Assembly: GCF_002929825.1 (NCBI RefSeq)
Contig: NZ_PJJN01000037.1
Span: 400,313-464,312 of the forward strand
Direction: 5' to 3'
DNA: 64,000 nucleotides
From: Cryobacterium sp. Y29
GTDB taxonomy: Bacteria; Actinomycetota; Actinomycetes; Actinomycetales; Microbacteriaceae
This document shows, piece after piece, positions 34,925-43,720 of this stretch (position 1 is the first letter of the stretch; every line of letters begins with the position of its first letter). The notes under the pieces are model-generated. The model did no database searches and was not told the DNA's origin. It saw nothing but the letters and a program-made list of their open reading frames with translations. A program made the translations under genes and the position numbers.

Positions 34925-36448
34925 TTAGTCGGTGGGAAGGTTGGAAGCACCCAGGTTGATCCAGGTGGTTTTCAGCGCGGTATAGGCGTCAAAGGCGTGC
35001 AGCGACCGGTCGCGGCCGCTGCCCGAGTTCTTGAAGCCGCCGAAGGGGGTGATGATGTCGGAGGCGTCGAAGGTGTTGACCCATACGGTGCCGGCGCGAA
35101 GTTCCCGGGCAGCGGCGTGGGCGGTAGTGATGTTGCTGGTCCAGACACTCGCAGCGAGGCCGTAGGGACTGTCGTTGGCCACGCGTACGGCCTCGGCTGC
35201 GCCGCGTACAGTGGTTACGGCAAGTGCCGGGCCGAATATTTCTTCCTGCCCGATTCTCCCCATGTTGTTGACGCCATCGTAAACCGTGGGCTCGACGTAG
35301 TAGCCGTCGGTGAGCCCCTCGGGGCGCACCCGACCACCACCGTGAACGTTTATGCCCTCGGCGCGTGCGATGTCGGTGTACCCAAGCACCCGGTCGAGCT
35401 GCTTCTCGCTCGCGATGGTTCCGATCTGGGTGGCCTCGGCAAGGGGATCCCCGAGCACGAGCGACCGCCCCACAGCAAGCACTCGGTCGACGAGTTCGTC
35501 GTGTACGCGCTCGTCGACGATGAGGCGGCTGCCGCCGTGACAGGTCTGCCCGGCGTTGTAGAAAATCCCCCAGGCCACGGATTCCGCGCACGCGGCGAGG
35601 TCTTCGGTATCGGCAAGCACGACCTGCGCGGACTTGCCGCCGAGTTCGAGGGCGACCTGTTTGCCGTTGGACTCGCCCGAGTAGGTCAGGAAGCCCCGCC
35701 CCACAGCGGGTGAACCGGTGAAGGTGATCTTGTCCACGAGCGGATGCCGCCCCAGTGCCTGCCCGGCCACTGGCCCGAGTCCGGGAACTACATTGAAGAC
35801 CCCTGCGGGGATTCCGGCTTCGGCCGCCAACTCGGCAAGCTTCAGCGCCGACAGGCTCGTGAGTTCGGCCGGTTTCAGCACGACGGAGTTGCCCGCTGCG
35901 AGCGCTGGGGCGATCTTCCACGCGGTGATGATGAGCGGGTAGTTCCACGGTACCACCGCGCCGACCACGCCGAGTGGTTCGCGAGTGATGAGGGCGAGCG
36001 CCGATTGGGGCGTGGGCGCCACCTCGTCGTAGATCTTGTCGATGGCCTCCGCGTACCAGCGCACGGTGCGGGCGGCCTGCGGCACGTCAACCCGACGGGC
36101 ATCACCGATTGGATGCCCAGAGTCGATCGATTCCAGTAGGGCGAGTTCATCGAGGTTCTCAAGCATTAGGTCGCTGAGCCGGGTGAGCACCCGAGCACGT
36201 TCCCGGCGGTCGGTACGGGACCAGAGCCCGTGCTCAAAAGCACGGACCGCGGCGCGAACGGCGTCGTCGACATCTGTTTCTCCGGCAGCGCTGACCGTGC
36301 AGAGCAGGTGGCCGTCACGCGGCGAGAAACTATCGAAGGTGGCGCCGTCACGGGCCGGTCGAAATGTTCCGTCGATGAAGAGCCGGGTTTCGGGGGCGAG
36401 AGTGTCGGCCCGAGCTATCCAGTCGGGTGTGTCGAGCACAGTGCTCAT
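34925..36448 (-). CDS. Aldehyde dehydrogenase (betaine-aldehyde type)
   Basis: 507 residues. VPWNYPLIITAWKIAPALAA, the catalytic Glu in ALELGGKSAQVVLAD and Cys in NAGQTCHGGSRLIVDE, EEIFGPALAV and the C-terminal FGGFKNSGSGRD mark it as an NAD-dependent aldehyde dehydrogenase, closest in style to betaine-aldehyde and related amino-aldehyde enzymes. It overlaps the enolase-superfamily gene by four bases. The co-encoded onium-type importer is consistent with an aldehyde derived from a quaternary or substituted amine. Exact substrate unknown. Confidence 0.9.
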   Translation of the reverse strand: MSTVLDTPDWIARADTLAPETRLFIDGTFRPARDGATFDSFSPRDGHLLCTVSAAGETDVDDAVRAAVRAFEHGLWSRTDRRERARVLTRLSDLMLENLDELALLESIDSGHPIGDARRVDVPQAARTVRWYAEAIDKIYDEVAPTPQSALALITREPLGVVGAVVPWNYPLIITAWKIAPALAAGNSVVLKPAELTSLSALKLAELAAEAGIPAGVFNVVPGLGPVAGQALGRHPLVDKITFTGSPAVGRGFLTYSGESNGKQVALELGGKSAQVVLADTEDLAACAESVAWGIFYNAGQTCHGGSRLIVDERVHDELVDRVLAVGRSLVLGDPLAEATQIGTIASEKQLDRVLGYTDIARAEGINVHGGGRVRPEGLTDGYYVEPTVYDGVNNMGRIGQEEIFGPALAVTTVRGAAEAVRVANDSPYGLAASVWTSNITTAHAAARELRAGTVWVNTFDASDIITPFGGFKNSGSGRDRSLHAFDAYTALKTTWINLGASNLPTD

Positions 36449-37548
36449 ACGGTGTACCTCTTCACTGCGGTCCAGTCGATCTGCGCGCCGAGCCCGGGCA
36501 GGGAAGGCACAACCAGTTCACCGGATGCGTTGATGTCGAGCGGGGTGAGAAAGAAGTCACGGCGTTCGGGTGTCCAGCCGGGTGGATCGTAGGGAAACTC
36601 GAGATACGGCCCGGCGTCCACCCCCGCGGCAACGTGCAGGTTGGCGAGCAGTCCGAGCCCGTTGCTCCAGGTGTGCGGAGTGAAGAGCCGGTGCCGTAGG
36701 TTCGCTGATTCCGCGACCTGGCGGGCGCGGTACATGCCCACCGAGAGGGCGACGTCGGGCTGGTAGATGTCGTAGGCATCCGCTTCGATGAGGGCGCTCA
36801 TTTCGCCCATGCTGCGTACCATTTCGCCCGCGGCGACTTGAATACCGGTCTCCGAGCGGATGCGTTGGGCGCCGACAACATCGGCCTGCGGCAGGGGTTC
36901 CTCGAGCCAGAGCACACCGAGCTCTTGCAGCTCCGCGGCGACACGGCGCACCCGTGCCAGCGGCAGGGCTGCCTCGATGTCTCCACTCATGCGCCACATC
37001 TGGTTGAGGTCGACCATGATGTCGAAGTCGGCGCCGACCGCTTCGCGGGTGGCGCGCACGGCCGCGATGCCCTGGTCGATCTGGTCGCGGGCGATGCGGA
37101 TCTTCATGGCCTTGAAACCGCGTTCCCGGGCCGCGAGGGCCGACTCGGCCCGAATGGGGGCCGGTTTTAGCTCACCGCAGGAGGCGTAGGCGGTGAGGCG
37201 GTCGCGCGCGCCGCCGAAGAGCACGCTGACCGGCAGGCCGGCGACCTGCCCGATGATGTCCCAGAGCGCCGCTTCGAGCGGCCAGTACCGGCCGCCGTGA
37301 AAGTTGATCGTCTCGATACGGCGCACCTGATTGAGGATCTGCAGCGGATCGGTGCCGAGGAAGAGGTCTTCGTAAGCTTCGAAACCGTCCATCGTGTCGC
37401 CGGAACCAACTCCGACGAGGCCGGCATCCGTTTCGACGCGCACCAGGGTGGCCGGAAAGTTGCGGCGGGGAACAGGGTCCCAGGCCGCCGAAAACGGTGT
37501 GTCGAGCGGCAGGTTCAAGCGGATGAGACGGATCGCCGTGATCTTCAT
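36445..37548 (-). CDS. Mandelate racemase/muconate lactonizing-type enolase-superfamily enzyme
   Basis: 367 residues. After an N-terminal capping domain (TAIRLIRLNLPLDTPFSAAW) the barrel shows K-x-K-type FKAMKIRIARD, metal ligands in FDIMVDLNQMWRM, VLWLEEPLPQADV and IQVAAGEMVRSM, and a late FTPHTWSNGLG with His. These enzymes abstract a proton next to a carboxylate in dehydration, racemisation or cycloisomerisation. It overlaps neighbours by four bases on both sides. The reaction cannot be told from sequence; with beta-hydroxyacid and aldehyde dehydrogenases nearby, a sugar-acid or hydroxyacid dehydratase is plausible. Confidence 0.88.
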   Translation of the reverse strand: MKITAIRLIRLNLPLDTPFSAAWDPVPRRNFPATLVRVETDAGLVGVGSGDTMDGFEAYEDLFLGTDPLQILNQVRRIETINFHGGRYWPLEAALWDIIGQVAGLPVSVLFGGARDRLTAYASCGELKPAPIRAESALAARERGFKAMKIRIARDQIDQGIAAVRATREAVGADFDIMVDLNQMWRMSGDIEAALPLARVRRVAAELQELGVLWLEEPLPQADVVGAQRIRSETGIQVAAGEMVRSMGEMSALIEADAYDIYQPDVALSVGMYRARQVAESANLRHRLFTPHTWSNGLGLLANLHVAAGVDAGPYLEFPYDPPGWTPERRDFFLTPLDINASGELVVPSLPGLGAQIDWTAVKRYTV

Positions 37549-38123
37549 GTGGACACTCCGAATGAGACGCGGGACGAGGCGGACGATGAGCTACTCGCCG
37601 ACATGTTTGTGGGTGTGCTCACCGAGGTGAAGAACGGGTTGGACGGGCTGTCGCGGGCCGCGATCACGGCGTCGGTGCTCGGCAGCGACATCGCCCCGTT
37701 GACGAGGGCGGTGTGCACAGACAGCCGGTTGTGGGCGTAGACGGCTTCGGCGTCATCCGCTCCGGGATTGACCCACACAGCGGCGATGATGACATGACTG
37801 TCGGCCTGTTCCCGCGAGATGGTGCCGTCAGCCAGCGCTTCGGCGACTCCGGCCGCGATGCCGGCCTGTGCCGGTCCCCAGATGAGCAAGCCGTGGGCAT
37901 CCGTTGCTGGAGCGGCCTTGGTTACGAAGAGGGTGAGTGGTTTCACCGGCAGCGAGGGGCGCAGCACGGTGACGAAAGGAACGTGCCCCGCGCTCGGGGT
38001 GGCAAGGGCTGTCGCCCAGGCGACTCCTGCCGGACCGTCACGGTGCCCGAAAACCGTATTGACGTGGGCGGCGTTCACGCCGTCGCCGATGAAGCTCTCG
38101 CCGATCTGCAGGGCCTGTGTCAT
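37545..38123 (-). CDS. Formaldehyde-activating enzyme-like protein (Fae family)
   Basis: 192 residues. IGESFIGDGVNAAHVNTVFG matches the Fae N-terminus, including the proposed catalytic His (H20 here). PFVTVLRPSLPVKPLTLFVTKA, LIWGPAQAGIAAGVAEAL and AVWVNPGADDAEAVYAHN follow in order, and the canonical end N-P-F appears near residue 164. Fae condenses formaldehyde with tetrahydromethanopterin, which actinobacteria are not known to make, so this member may act on another carrier or as a formaldehyde sensor. A Ser-rich tail of about 28 residues follows. It overlaps the enolase gene by four bases and touches the binding-protein gene by one. Confidence 0.8.
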   Translation of the reverse strand: MTQALQIGESFIGDGVNAAHVNTVFGHRDGPAGVAWATALATPSAGHVPFVTVLRPSLPVKPLTLFVTKAAPATDAHGLLIWGPAQAGIAAGVAEALADGTISREQADSHVIIAAVWVNPGADDAEAVYAHNRLSVHTALVNGAMSLPSTDAVIAARDSPSNPFFTSVSTPTNMSASSSSSASSRVSFGVST

Positions 38124-39061
38124 TAGATCAGCCCTTGCTCGGTCAGCCAGTCGTTGGCGATGTCTTCGGGGTCCTCGCCGTCAACGTCGGCCAGCGCATT
38201 GAGTTTCTGCATCTCTTCGGTGGTGAGCTTGTCGCTCATCAAGGCCATGACCGGGGCGATGCCGGGATACTCGTCGAGGGTGCTCTGCTTGAGGGTGAAT
38301 GCTCCTTGGTAGACTGGGAAGAATTCGAGGTCGTCTTCGAGAACCACCAGATCGAGGGCGGTGATGCGGCCGTCGGTCTGGAACACCTCGCCGAAGTTGC
38401 AGTCGTCGCCTTTTTCGGTGGCCGTGTAGATGACGCCGGTGTCGAGCAGAGCCACATTGGCGTCGGGCACTTCGAGACCGTATGCGCTCTTAAGACCGGG
38501 CCAGCCGTCGTCGCGGGTAGAGAATTCGCTTTCGATGCAGAAGGTCTGCTCATCCGCGGGCAGGTCGGCGATGTCGCTGAGGGTCTTGACCCCAAGTTCG
38601 TCGGCTTTGTCGGCGCGAATGGCGAGAGCGTACGTGTTGTTGAGCGGTGCCGGGTCGAGCCACGCGATTCCGTTGGCCGCGTCGGCCTCTTTGGTGGCGT
38701 CGAACTGGGCTTCCTCGCCCTTCACCGGGGTGGTGTTGTTGTTGTAGGTGATCCAGGAGGTGCCGGTGTACTCCCAATAGCCCATGAAGTCGTCGCTTTC
38801 GAGGGCGGCGCGAACGTTGGCAGAGCCAACGACCTGCGTGTTGGCTTCCGTGTCGGCGCCGTGAGCGTTGAGCAGCGCACTCGTGAGGTGGGCGAGGATG
38901 TACTGCTCCGAGAAGTCCTTGGCTCCCACGGAACCGGTGAGTCCGGCGACTTCGTCACCTTGTCCGCCGGCTTCGGTCACTCCTCCCGAGGAACAGCCGG
39001 TGAGTGCGAGGGCGCCGACTGCTGTGATGGCCAGGATCGACAGGACGGTGGGTTTCTTCAT
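38123..39061 (-). CDS. Glycine betaine/proline-type ABC substrate-binding lipoprotein
   Basis: 312 residues. The N-terminus MKKPTVLSILAITAVGALAL then TGC is a lipoprotein signal with cysteine at about residue 23, so the protein is tethered outside the membrane. The mature part has the OpuAC fold pattern: VGAKDFSEQYILAHLTSALL, MGYWEYTGTSW and FPVYQGAFTLKQSTLDEYPG. It would capture an onium compound such as betaine, carnitine or choline for the two permeases and the ATPase encoded upstream in the operon. The ligand is unknown. Confidence 0.9.
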   Translation of the reverse strand: MKKPTVLSILAITAVGALALTGCSSGGVTEAGGQGDEVAGLTGSVGAKDFSEQYILAHLTSALLNAHGADTEANTQVVGSANVRAALESDDFMGYWEYTGTSWITYNNNTTPVKGEEAQFDATKEADAANGIAWLDPAPLNNTYALAIRADKADELGVKTLSDIADLPADEQTFCIESEFSTRDDGWPGLKSAYGLEVPDANVALLDTGVIYTATEKGDDCNFGEVFQTDGRITALDLVVLEDDLEFFPVYQGAFTLKQSTLDEYPGIAPVMALMSDKLTTEEMQKLNALADVDGEDPEDIANDWLTEQGLI

Positions 39062-39145
39062 GGTGACTCCTCTTGTGGGGTGCGTGGGGATGCGGGATGG
39101 GATCGTGGATGCGTGTGGTGACTGTGAAGGGGAAAATTCGAGAAT

Positions 39146-39940
39146 TTAGGTGCCGCGAGGGCGCATCACGTCTTCGGCGGTGGCGGCGACCCAGTCGATG
39201 AGAAGCGCAATGCACGCCACGAGCACGGCGCCGGTCACGAGCACCGGGTAGCGCTGCAGTTTGAGGCCGTTCACGATCATGTCGCCGAGGCCGCCGGCGT
39301 TGATGAAGGTGGCGATTGTCGCCACTCCCACGCAGAAGACCAGCGAAGTGCGCAGCCCGGCGAGGATCACCGGTACGGCGAGGGGTAGCTCGATGCGAAA
39401 AAGCACCTGGTTCTGGGTCATGCCCATGCCAAATGCTGATTCGCGCACATTTTCGTCGACTTGCTGCAGGCCGATCATGGTGTTGCGCAGCACCGGCAGG
39501 AACGAGTACACGACGAGCCCGACGAGTGCGGTGAAGTAGCCGGTCTGCCAGAGGATGGCCAGCAAAATGATGACGCCGACCGCCGGTGTAGCCTGGCCCA
39601 CGTTGGCGATGCCGAGCACGATTGCCTTGAGCGTGCGGGATCGGGTGCGGCTGAGCAAAATTCCGGTCGGGATCGCGAGCACGGCCACGAGCGCCGACGC
39701 GACCACCGTGAGTCCGAGGTGTTCGCGCACGCGGGCGATGATGTAGTCCGCGTTGAGGGTGCGGGATTCGATGGAGTCGAGCGTCATGTTCGAGAGCCCA
39801 ACAAAGAGGGCGACGAGTACGAGCAGCACCACGGCGGGGGTCATGAACCGCTTGATTGACCAAATTTCGTCGCTGCGCCGGGCGGTGCGGCTCCGCACTA
39901 CCGGGGTCGCGCTGGTTGCGGTCGGGAAGACCATGGTCAC
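39146..39940 (-). CDS. ABC transporter permease, onium-compound type (1)
   Basis: 264 residues with a basic N-terminus and five to six hydrophobic helices. The inner-membrane loop VLRNTMIGLQQVDENVRESA then FGMGMTQNQVLFRIELP is the EAA motif of OpuB/ProW permeases that contacts the ATPase. It overlaps the ATPase gene by four bases. The operon has two different permeases, so the transporter is probably a heterodimer. Confidence 0.92.
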   Translation of the reverse strand: MTMVFPTATSATPVVRSRTARRSDEIWSIKRFMTPAVVLLVLVALFVGLSNMTLDSIESRTLNADYIIARVREHLGLTVVASALVAVLAIPTGILLSRTRSRTLKAIVLGIANVGQATPAVGVIILLAILWQTGYFTALVGLVVYSFLPVLRNTMIGLQQVDENVRESAFGMGMTQNQVLFRIELPLAVPVILAGLRTSLVFCVGVATIATFINAGGLGDMIVNGLKLQRYPVLVTGAVLVACIALLIDWVAATAEDVMRPRGT

Positions 39941-40977
39941 GCCTCCGCAGTGGGGGTGAGAATGGGCACCTCGGCACCGAGCACGGCGGAGATCTGATCA
40001 ACGCTGATCGACCCAACTGCCTTGTTCAACTCATCAACAACGGCCAGCGCCGGGAGTCCGGTAAGCACGAGAGAATCAAGTGCGTCTCGCAGGGAATCGG
40101 TGGTGCGGACGGTGGTTCCTCCCTTCGACGCGGCGCTCGCGGGGCCGAGTCGAGCCGCGGTCACGGGAATGAGGACGAGGCGTTTGATGGCAGTGCCCAA
40201 ACCGATGAAAGACGAGACATAGTCGTTGGCGGGGTTAGCGAGAATGTTCGCAGGGGTGTCGAATTGCTCGATCTGGCTACGATTACTGAGCACGGCGATT
40301 CGGTCGCCCAGCCGCACGGCCTCGTCGAAGTCGTGGGTGACGAAGATGATGGTCTTGCCGATCGAGGCTTGCAAGCGCAGAAACTCGGCCTGAAGCTTCT
40401 CGCGGGTGATCGGGTCCGTGGCGCCGAATGGTTCGTCCATAAGCATCACGGGTGGGTCTGCGGCCAAGGCACGTGCCACGCCCACTCGCTGCTGCTGTCC
40501 GCCGGAGAGCTGCTTGGGGTAGCGGTGCGCGAAGTCACCGGGTTCGAGGCCCACCGTGGTGAGCAGTTCGTGCACCCGGTCGGCGGTCTTATCCTTACTC
40601 CAGTTCAGGAGTTTAGGCACCACACCGATGTTCTCAGCAATGGTCATGTGCGGGAACAGCCCAATCTGCTGGATGACGTAGCCGATGTGGCGACGCAATT
40701 CACTCGGGTCGAGGGAGAGTACGTCGCGCCCGTCGATCGAGATCGATCCGCTCGTGGGTTCGATGATGCGGTTGATCATCTTCATGGTGGTGGTTTTACC
40801 GCAGCCGCTCGGCCCAACAAACATGATCAGCTCGCCGGGCTGCACGGTCATCGAGAAGTTCTGCACCGCGGCGACAGGCTGGTTCGGGTACTGCTTGGTG
40901 ACGTTGTTGAGCTCGATGAGCGCACCACTGGTCTTGCCGGCAATCTGCAGCAGGGCGGTGTTCAGTTGCTTAGGCAC
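39937..40977 (-). CDS. ABC transporter ATP-binding protein, glycine betaine type, with CBS region
   Basis: 346 residues. Walker A GPSGCGKTTTMKMINR, Q-loop YVIQQIGLFPHMTIAEN, signature LSGGQQQRVGVARAL, Walker B PVMLMDEPFGA and the H-loop FVTHDFDEA are intact. The C-terminal part (about 270-340; TTDSLRDALDSLVLTGLPAL) resembles the CBS region that senses ionic strength in OpuA-type importers. GTG 40977 follows AAGGGG and overlaps the preceding permease gene by eight bases; an upstream ATG would lie deeper in that gene. Confidence 0.93.
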   Translation of the reverse strand: MPKQLNTALLQIAGKTSGALIELNNVTKQYPNQPVAAVQNFSMTVQPGELIMFVGPSGCGKTTTMKMINRIIEPTSGSISIDGRDVLSLDPSELRRHIGYVIQQIGLFPHMTIAENIGVVPKLLNWSKDKTADRVHELLTTVGLEPGDFAHRYPKQLSGGQQQRVGVARALAADPPVMLMDEPFGATDPITREKLQAEFLRLQASIGKTIIFVTHDFDEAVRLGDRIAVLSNRSQIEQFDTPANILANPANDYVSSFIGLGTAIKRLVLIPVTAARLGPASAASKGGTTVRTTDSLRDALDSLVLTGLPALAVVDELNKAVGSISVDQISAVLGAEVPILTPTAEA

Positions 40978-41632
40978 GGAGTCCCCTTGAGGTGGTTGAA
41001 CGGGTGACGCCCACGAAGGCGGCGTCGACGACGAGAGCGAGAAGCACGACACCGAGCGTTCCGGTGAGTGCGAAGTTGAGGGCGTTCTTAGAACCGAGCG
41101 AGCTGAGGCCCTGAAAGATGAACTGGCCCAGGCCCGGGCCGGCGACGTAGGCTGCGATGGCAGCGACGCCGATCGTGAGTTGGGCGGCCACGCGCACCCC
41201 GGTGAGGATGATCGGCCACGCCATCGGAAGCTGAACGCGGAGCAGCACCGTCAGCGGCGTCATGCCCATGCCGAGGGCGGATTCCATGATTGCTGGAGAA
41301 ACCTCGCGAAGGCCCACGATGGTGTTACGCACGATCGGCAGCAGCGAGTACATCACCAGGGCGATCACGGTGGGCGTCCACCCCAGGCCGACTGCAGGAA
41401 TCAGCAGGGCGAGCAGCGCGAGCGACGGGATGGTGAGTGCCACGCCCGCAGCGGCGATGACGGCGGACCGAGGAAGGGGCTTGTCCCACACCAACATCCC
41501 CACTCCGACACCGATAACCATTGCGATCGCCAGCGCGACGACTACAACGGTGAGGTGCTCGCCGAGCAGTTCCAGGATGTCGTCCCATCGGCGGGCCCAG
41601 AACGCCAACAGTCCGTTCAGGTCTAAGGTCAC
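40970..41632 (-). CDS. ABC transporter permease, onium-compound type (2)
   Basis: About 220 residues with five to six hydrophobic helices. The EAA loop IVRNTIVGLREVSPAIMES then ALGMGMTPLTVLLRVQLP is present. GTG 41632 lies eight bases after AAGGAG; the ATG six codons earlier would place that ribosome site inside the gene. It is the first gene of a ten-gene minus-strand operon that runs to 31047 with overlaps or short gaps. Confidence 0.92.
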   Translation of the reverse strand: MTLDLNGLLAFWARRWDDILELLGEHLTVVVVALAIAMVIGVGVGMLVWDKPLPRSAVIAAAGVALTIPSLALLALLIPAVGLGWTPTVIALVMYSLLPIVRNTIVGLREVSPAIMESALGMGMTPLTVLLRVQLPMAWPIILTGVRVAAQLTIGVAAIAAYVAGPGLGQFIFQGLSSLGSKNALNFALTGTLGVVLLALVVDAAFVGVTRSTTSRGLRA

Positions 41633-41724
41633 GGGCGCGCCCTCCTTCACTCAACTCTGCGTGAACCGCGATTCAGATCAATCAGCGGTGGAATACAGCG
41701 AGACTACGAGATCGTGTCTTTTTG

Positions 41725-41740
41725 CACAACCGCAGTTGTG
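41725..41740. promoter_or_regulatory. Candidate IclR operator
   Basis: CACAAC-CGCA-GTTGTG is a perfect palindrome with 6-bp arms, located between the divergent IclR gene and the importer operon, 31 bases before ATG 41771. Placement and symmetry suit an IclR autoregulatory site. Confidence 0.5.
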
Positions 41741-41770
41741 TATATGGCAACTCTGAAGTATTCTTCATTC

Positions 41771-42661
41771 ATGATGACCTCGCTCAGCGGCTCGGATACC
41801 GGAGCGGCCAAAGCCGCGCCACGGCGAAACTCCGCTGGCCTACGCCGGGATCTAGAGCTTCTAGAGATACTCGGATCGCCCGAAGCTGACTCCGCTGGTG
41901 GGCTTGGTGTCTTGCGCGTGGCGCAACTGGCCAGACGCGATAAGGGGCTCGTATCACGCACCTTGGCGACACTTGCCGAGGTCGGTCTAGTCTCCCGCGA
42001 CGACGCCACACAAAACTATCGCTTGGGGTACCAGCTCTACGCCCTTGCAGCGCGCACGCTGGAATCACGTCTGGTGCGAGCATCCGTGCCGTACCTTCGA
42101 CGAATGGTCACGGCCACTCACGAGACCACACACCTCTGCGTCTTGCGCGGAGGAAGCGTGCTGACGCTCGCGAGCGAATTGAGTGAGTATGCCTTCCGCG
42201 GGCTCGGTTGGGAGGGTGTCAGCACCGCCGCATGGCGCACATCATCAGGGCGGGTGCTCGTCAGCGACTGGGCCGAGGACGATCTCAGGCGCTGGTACGA
42301 GGCCCACGGTCATGACGAGCCCGTGCTGGGTCCGCTTACTCCGCTTCTCATACGCAGCGACACGGCCGACGCGACCTCGCGCGACTCACAGGGGGTACCC
42401 CTCGTCACCGACTTTGAGAGCCTGATGCGCGAAGTCGCGCACATCCGTCAGCGTGGCTACGCCACGGTCGACGAGGAATTCGAGAAGGGCGTCGTGGGGG
42501 TCTCCGCTCCGGTCTTTGATTTTCGACGCAACATCATTGCGGCCATTAACGTCAGCGCGCCCAAGACCAGGTTGGGAACCCATCTCAACGAAGCAGGCCT
42601 GCTGGCGGCGCGAGTCGCTGCGGAGCTCTCAATTCAGCTCGGGGCGCCGGCCCACACGTAG
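41771..42661 (+). CDS. IclR-family transcriptional regulator
   Basis: About 296 residues. The N-terminal winged helix reads LELLEILGSPEADSAGGLGV, LRVAQLARRDKGLVSRTLAT, LAEVGLVSRDDATQNYRLGY; the C-terminal effector domain has THLCVLRGGSVLTLA, GLGWEGVSTAAWRTSSGRVL, RQRGYATVDEEFEKGVVGVS and the final FDFRRNIIAAINVSAP. It is divergent from the onium importer/dehydrogenase operon across a palindrome and most likely controls that operon. ATG 41771 or 41774 is the start. Confidence 0.92.
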   Translation: MMTSLSGSDTGAAKAAPRRNSAGLRRDLELLEILGSPEADSAGGLGVLRVAQLARRDKGLVSRTLATLAEVGLVSRDDATQNYRLGYQLYALAARTLESRLVRASVPYLRRMVTATHETTHLCVLRGGSVLTLASELSEYAFRGLGWEGVSTAAWRTSSGRVLVSDWAEDDLRRWYEAHGHDEPVLGPLTPLLIRSDTADATSRDSQGVPLVTDFESLMREVAHIRQRGYATVDEEFEKGVVGVSAPVFDFRRNIIAAINVSAPKTRLGTHLNEAGLLAARVAAELSIQLGAPAHT

Positions 42662-43021
42662 ACAGGGGAACGACTGCTACAAGGAGGTCCCGGAACTTCT
42701 TGTCCAAGTTGCCGAATCGGAGTTGGTTGGAAGGCGTCACCGAGATCACCATCCAGGGACGCCTCTGCCAAACCGACAGTAGGCGTCCGCCTCGACTGAT
42801 CATTTCGAGACGTAGCTCATGGTCTGGCTAGTTGCCGCGTTGGTCCAAGTATGACGACAGGTCTGGACGCATCGTAGGTGTTGTTGCCGACCAGCCGTTG
42901 CGCTTTCCCAAATGCTGAATGAGCACGGGCGGCGGCGAGTTTCTGCGCGGACGACCCCCGCGGCGCCCGGCGAGACCGACCCGCTCCGTTATCCCGCGAC
43001 ACTACCGCTGCCGCGTACTGT
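42662..43021. other. Gene-poor stretch at the right end of the large island
   Basis: No gene is recognisable. Short open frames exist on both strands without ribosome sites or family patterns. Confidence 0.4.
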
Positions 43022-43141
43022 CGTTGACAGCGAACGGCCCGGCTCCCTGCAAGGAAACCCGCGAGTCCCGAGCCATCTGGCGAGGACCAGATTTGGCCCG
43101 AGCTTTCAGGGGGTCGCAGTTTAAAATCCCGTCAGCTCGCC
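43022..43141 (+). other. att-like site C, degenerate
   Basis: The right-end repeat is recognisable (CAGCGAACGGCCCGGCTCCC, then GGAAACCCGCGAGTCCCG), followed at 43110-43141 by GGGGTCGCAGTTTAAAATCC and CGTCAGCTCGCCA, a mutated version of the tRNA-Pro 3' end at 16801 and 22141. The terminator does not follow. It marks the probable old right boundary of the element whose integrase is at 22590. Confidence 0.55.
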
Positions 43142-43720
43142 AAATCTATAGAGTCCAAATGAGCATTGGTTCATCGAAACTTTTGGGCCAATAATTCGCG
43201 ATTTCATGGCTTTCCGTTCCGAGATTCGTCGCCTCTTGAATCGATCGGCCAGCTATGCGTGCAACGGTAGTTTCGAGACGTTCGCCGCCAGGATGGCTAC
43301 GTACGTTAATTCACAATATGCTTCTGCGGATTGTTTGCCTCGCGGATCCCGGTCGCAGTGCACATCGACACCTCTCGAAGTTGTGCATGTTTATCGCGCC
43401 TAATTTCGTTCTCTGGCACCGGCCGTAGCGAGCGACTGGAGGAACTAGAGGAAAAATGGGTGACCAGCGGAGGAAATTGGAGCACGCAATCGCGCTAGAT
43501 CCGCGCCGTGCTGGCTTTCGTAAACAGCCCACCAAGAAAAAGCGCAGGTCAGAGGCCAGTTCCGTACTTCGCGGGGCTGGCCTCTTTTGCGTAAATCAGT
43601 CGATTAAGCCAGGTGCCGAATGCGTTGGTTACGGCCTCGGTCCAGACCTCGTCATCCAGCACTAGAGGCACGTCGCCTGGCCGAAACCGTGACCGACTTC
43701 CTGTGACTGGTGAAGGCCGA
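43142..43720. other. Gene-poor stretch
   Basis: No supported gene. A plus-strand frame at 43456-43665 begins MGDQRRKLEHAIALDPRRAG and is rich in basic residues after a GAGGAAAA site, but I cannot place it. Confidence 0.35.
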
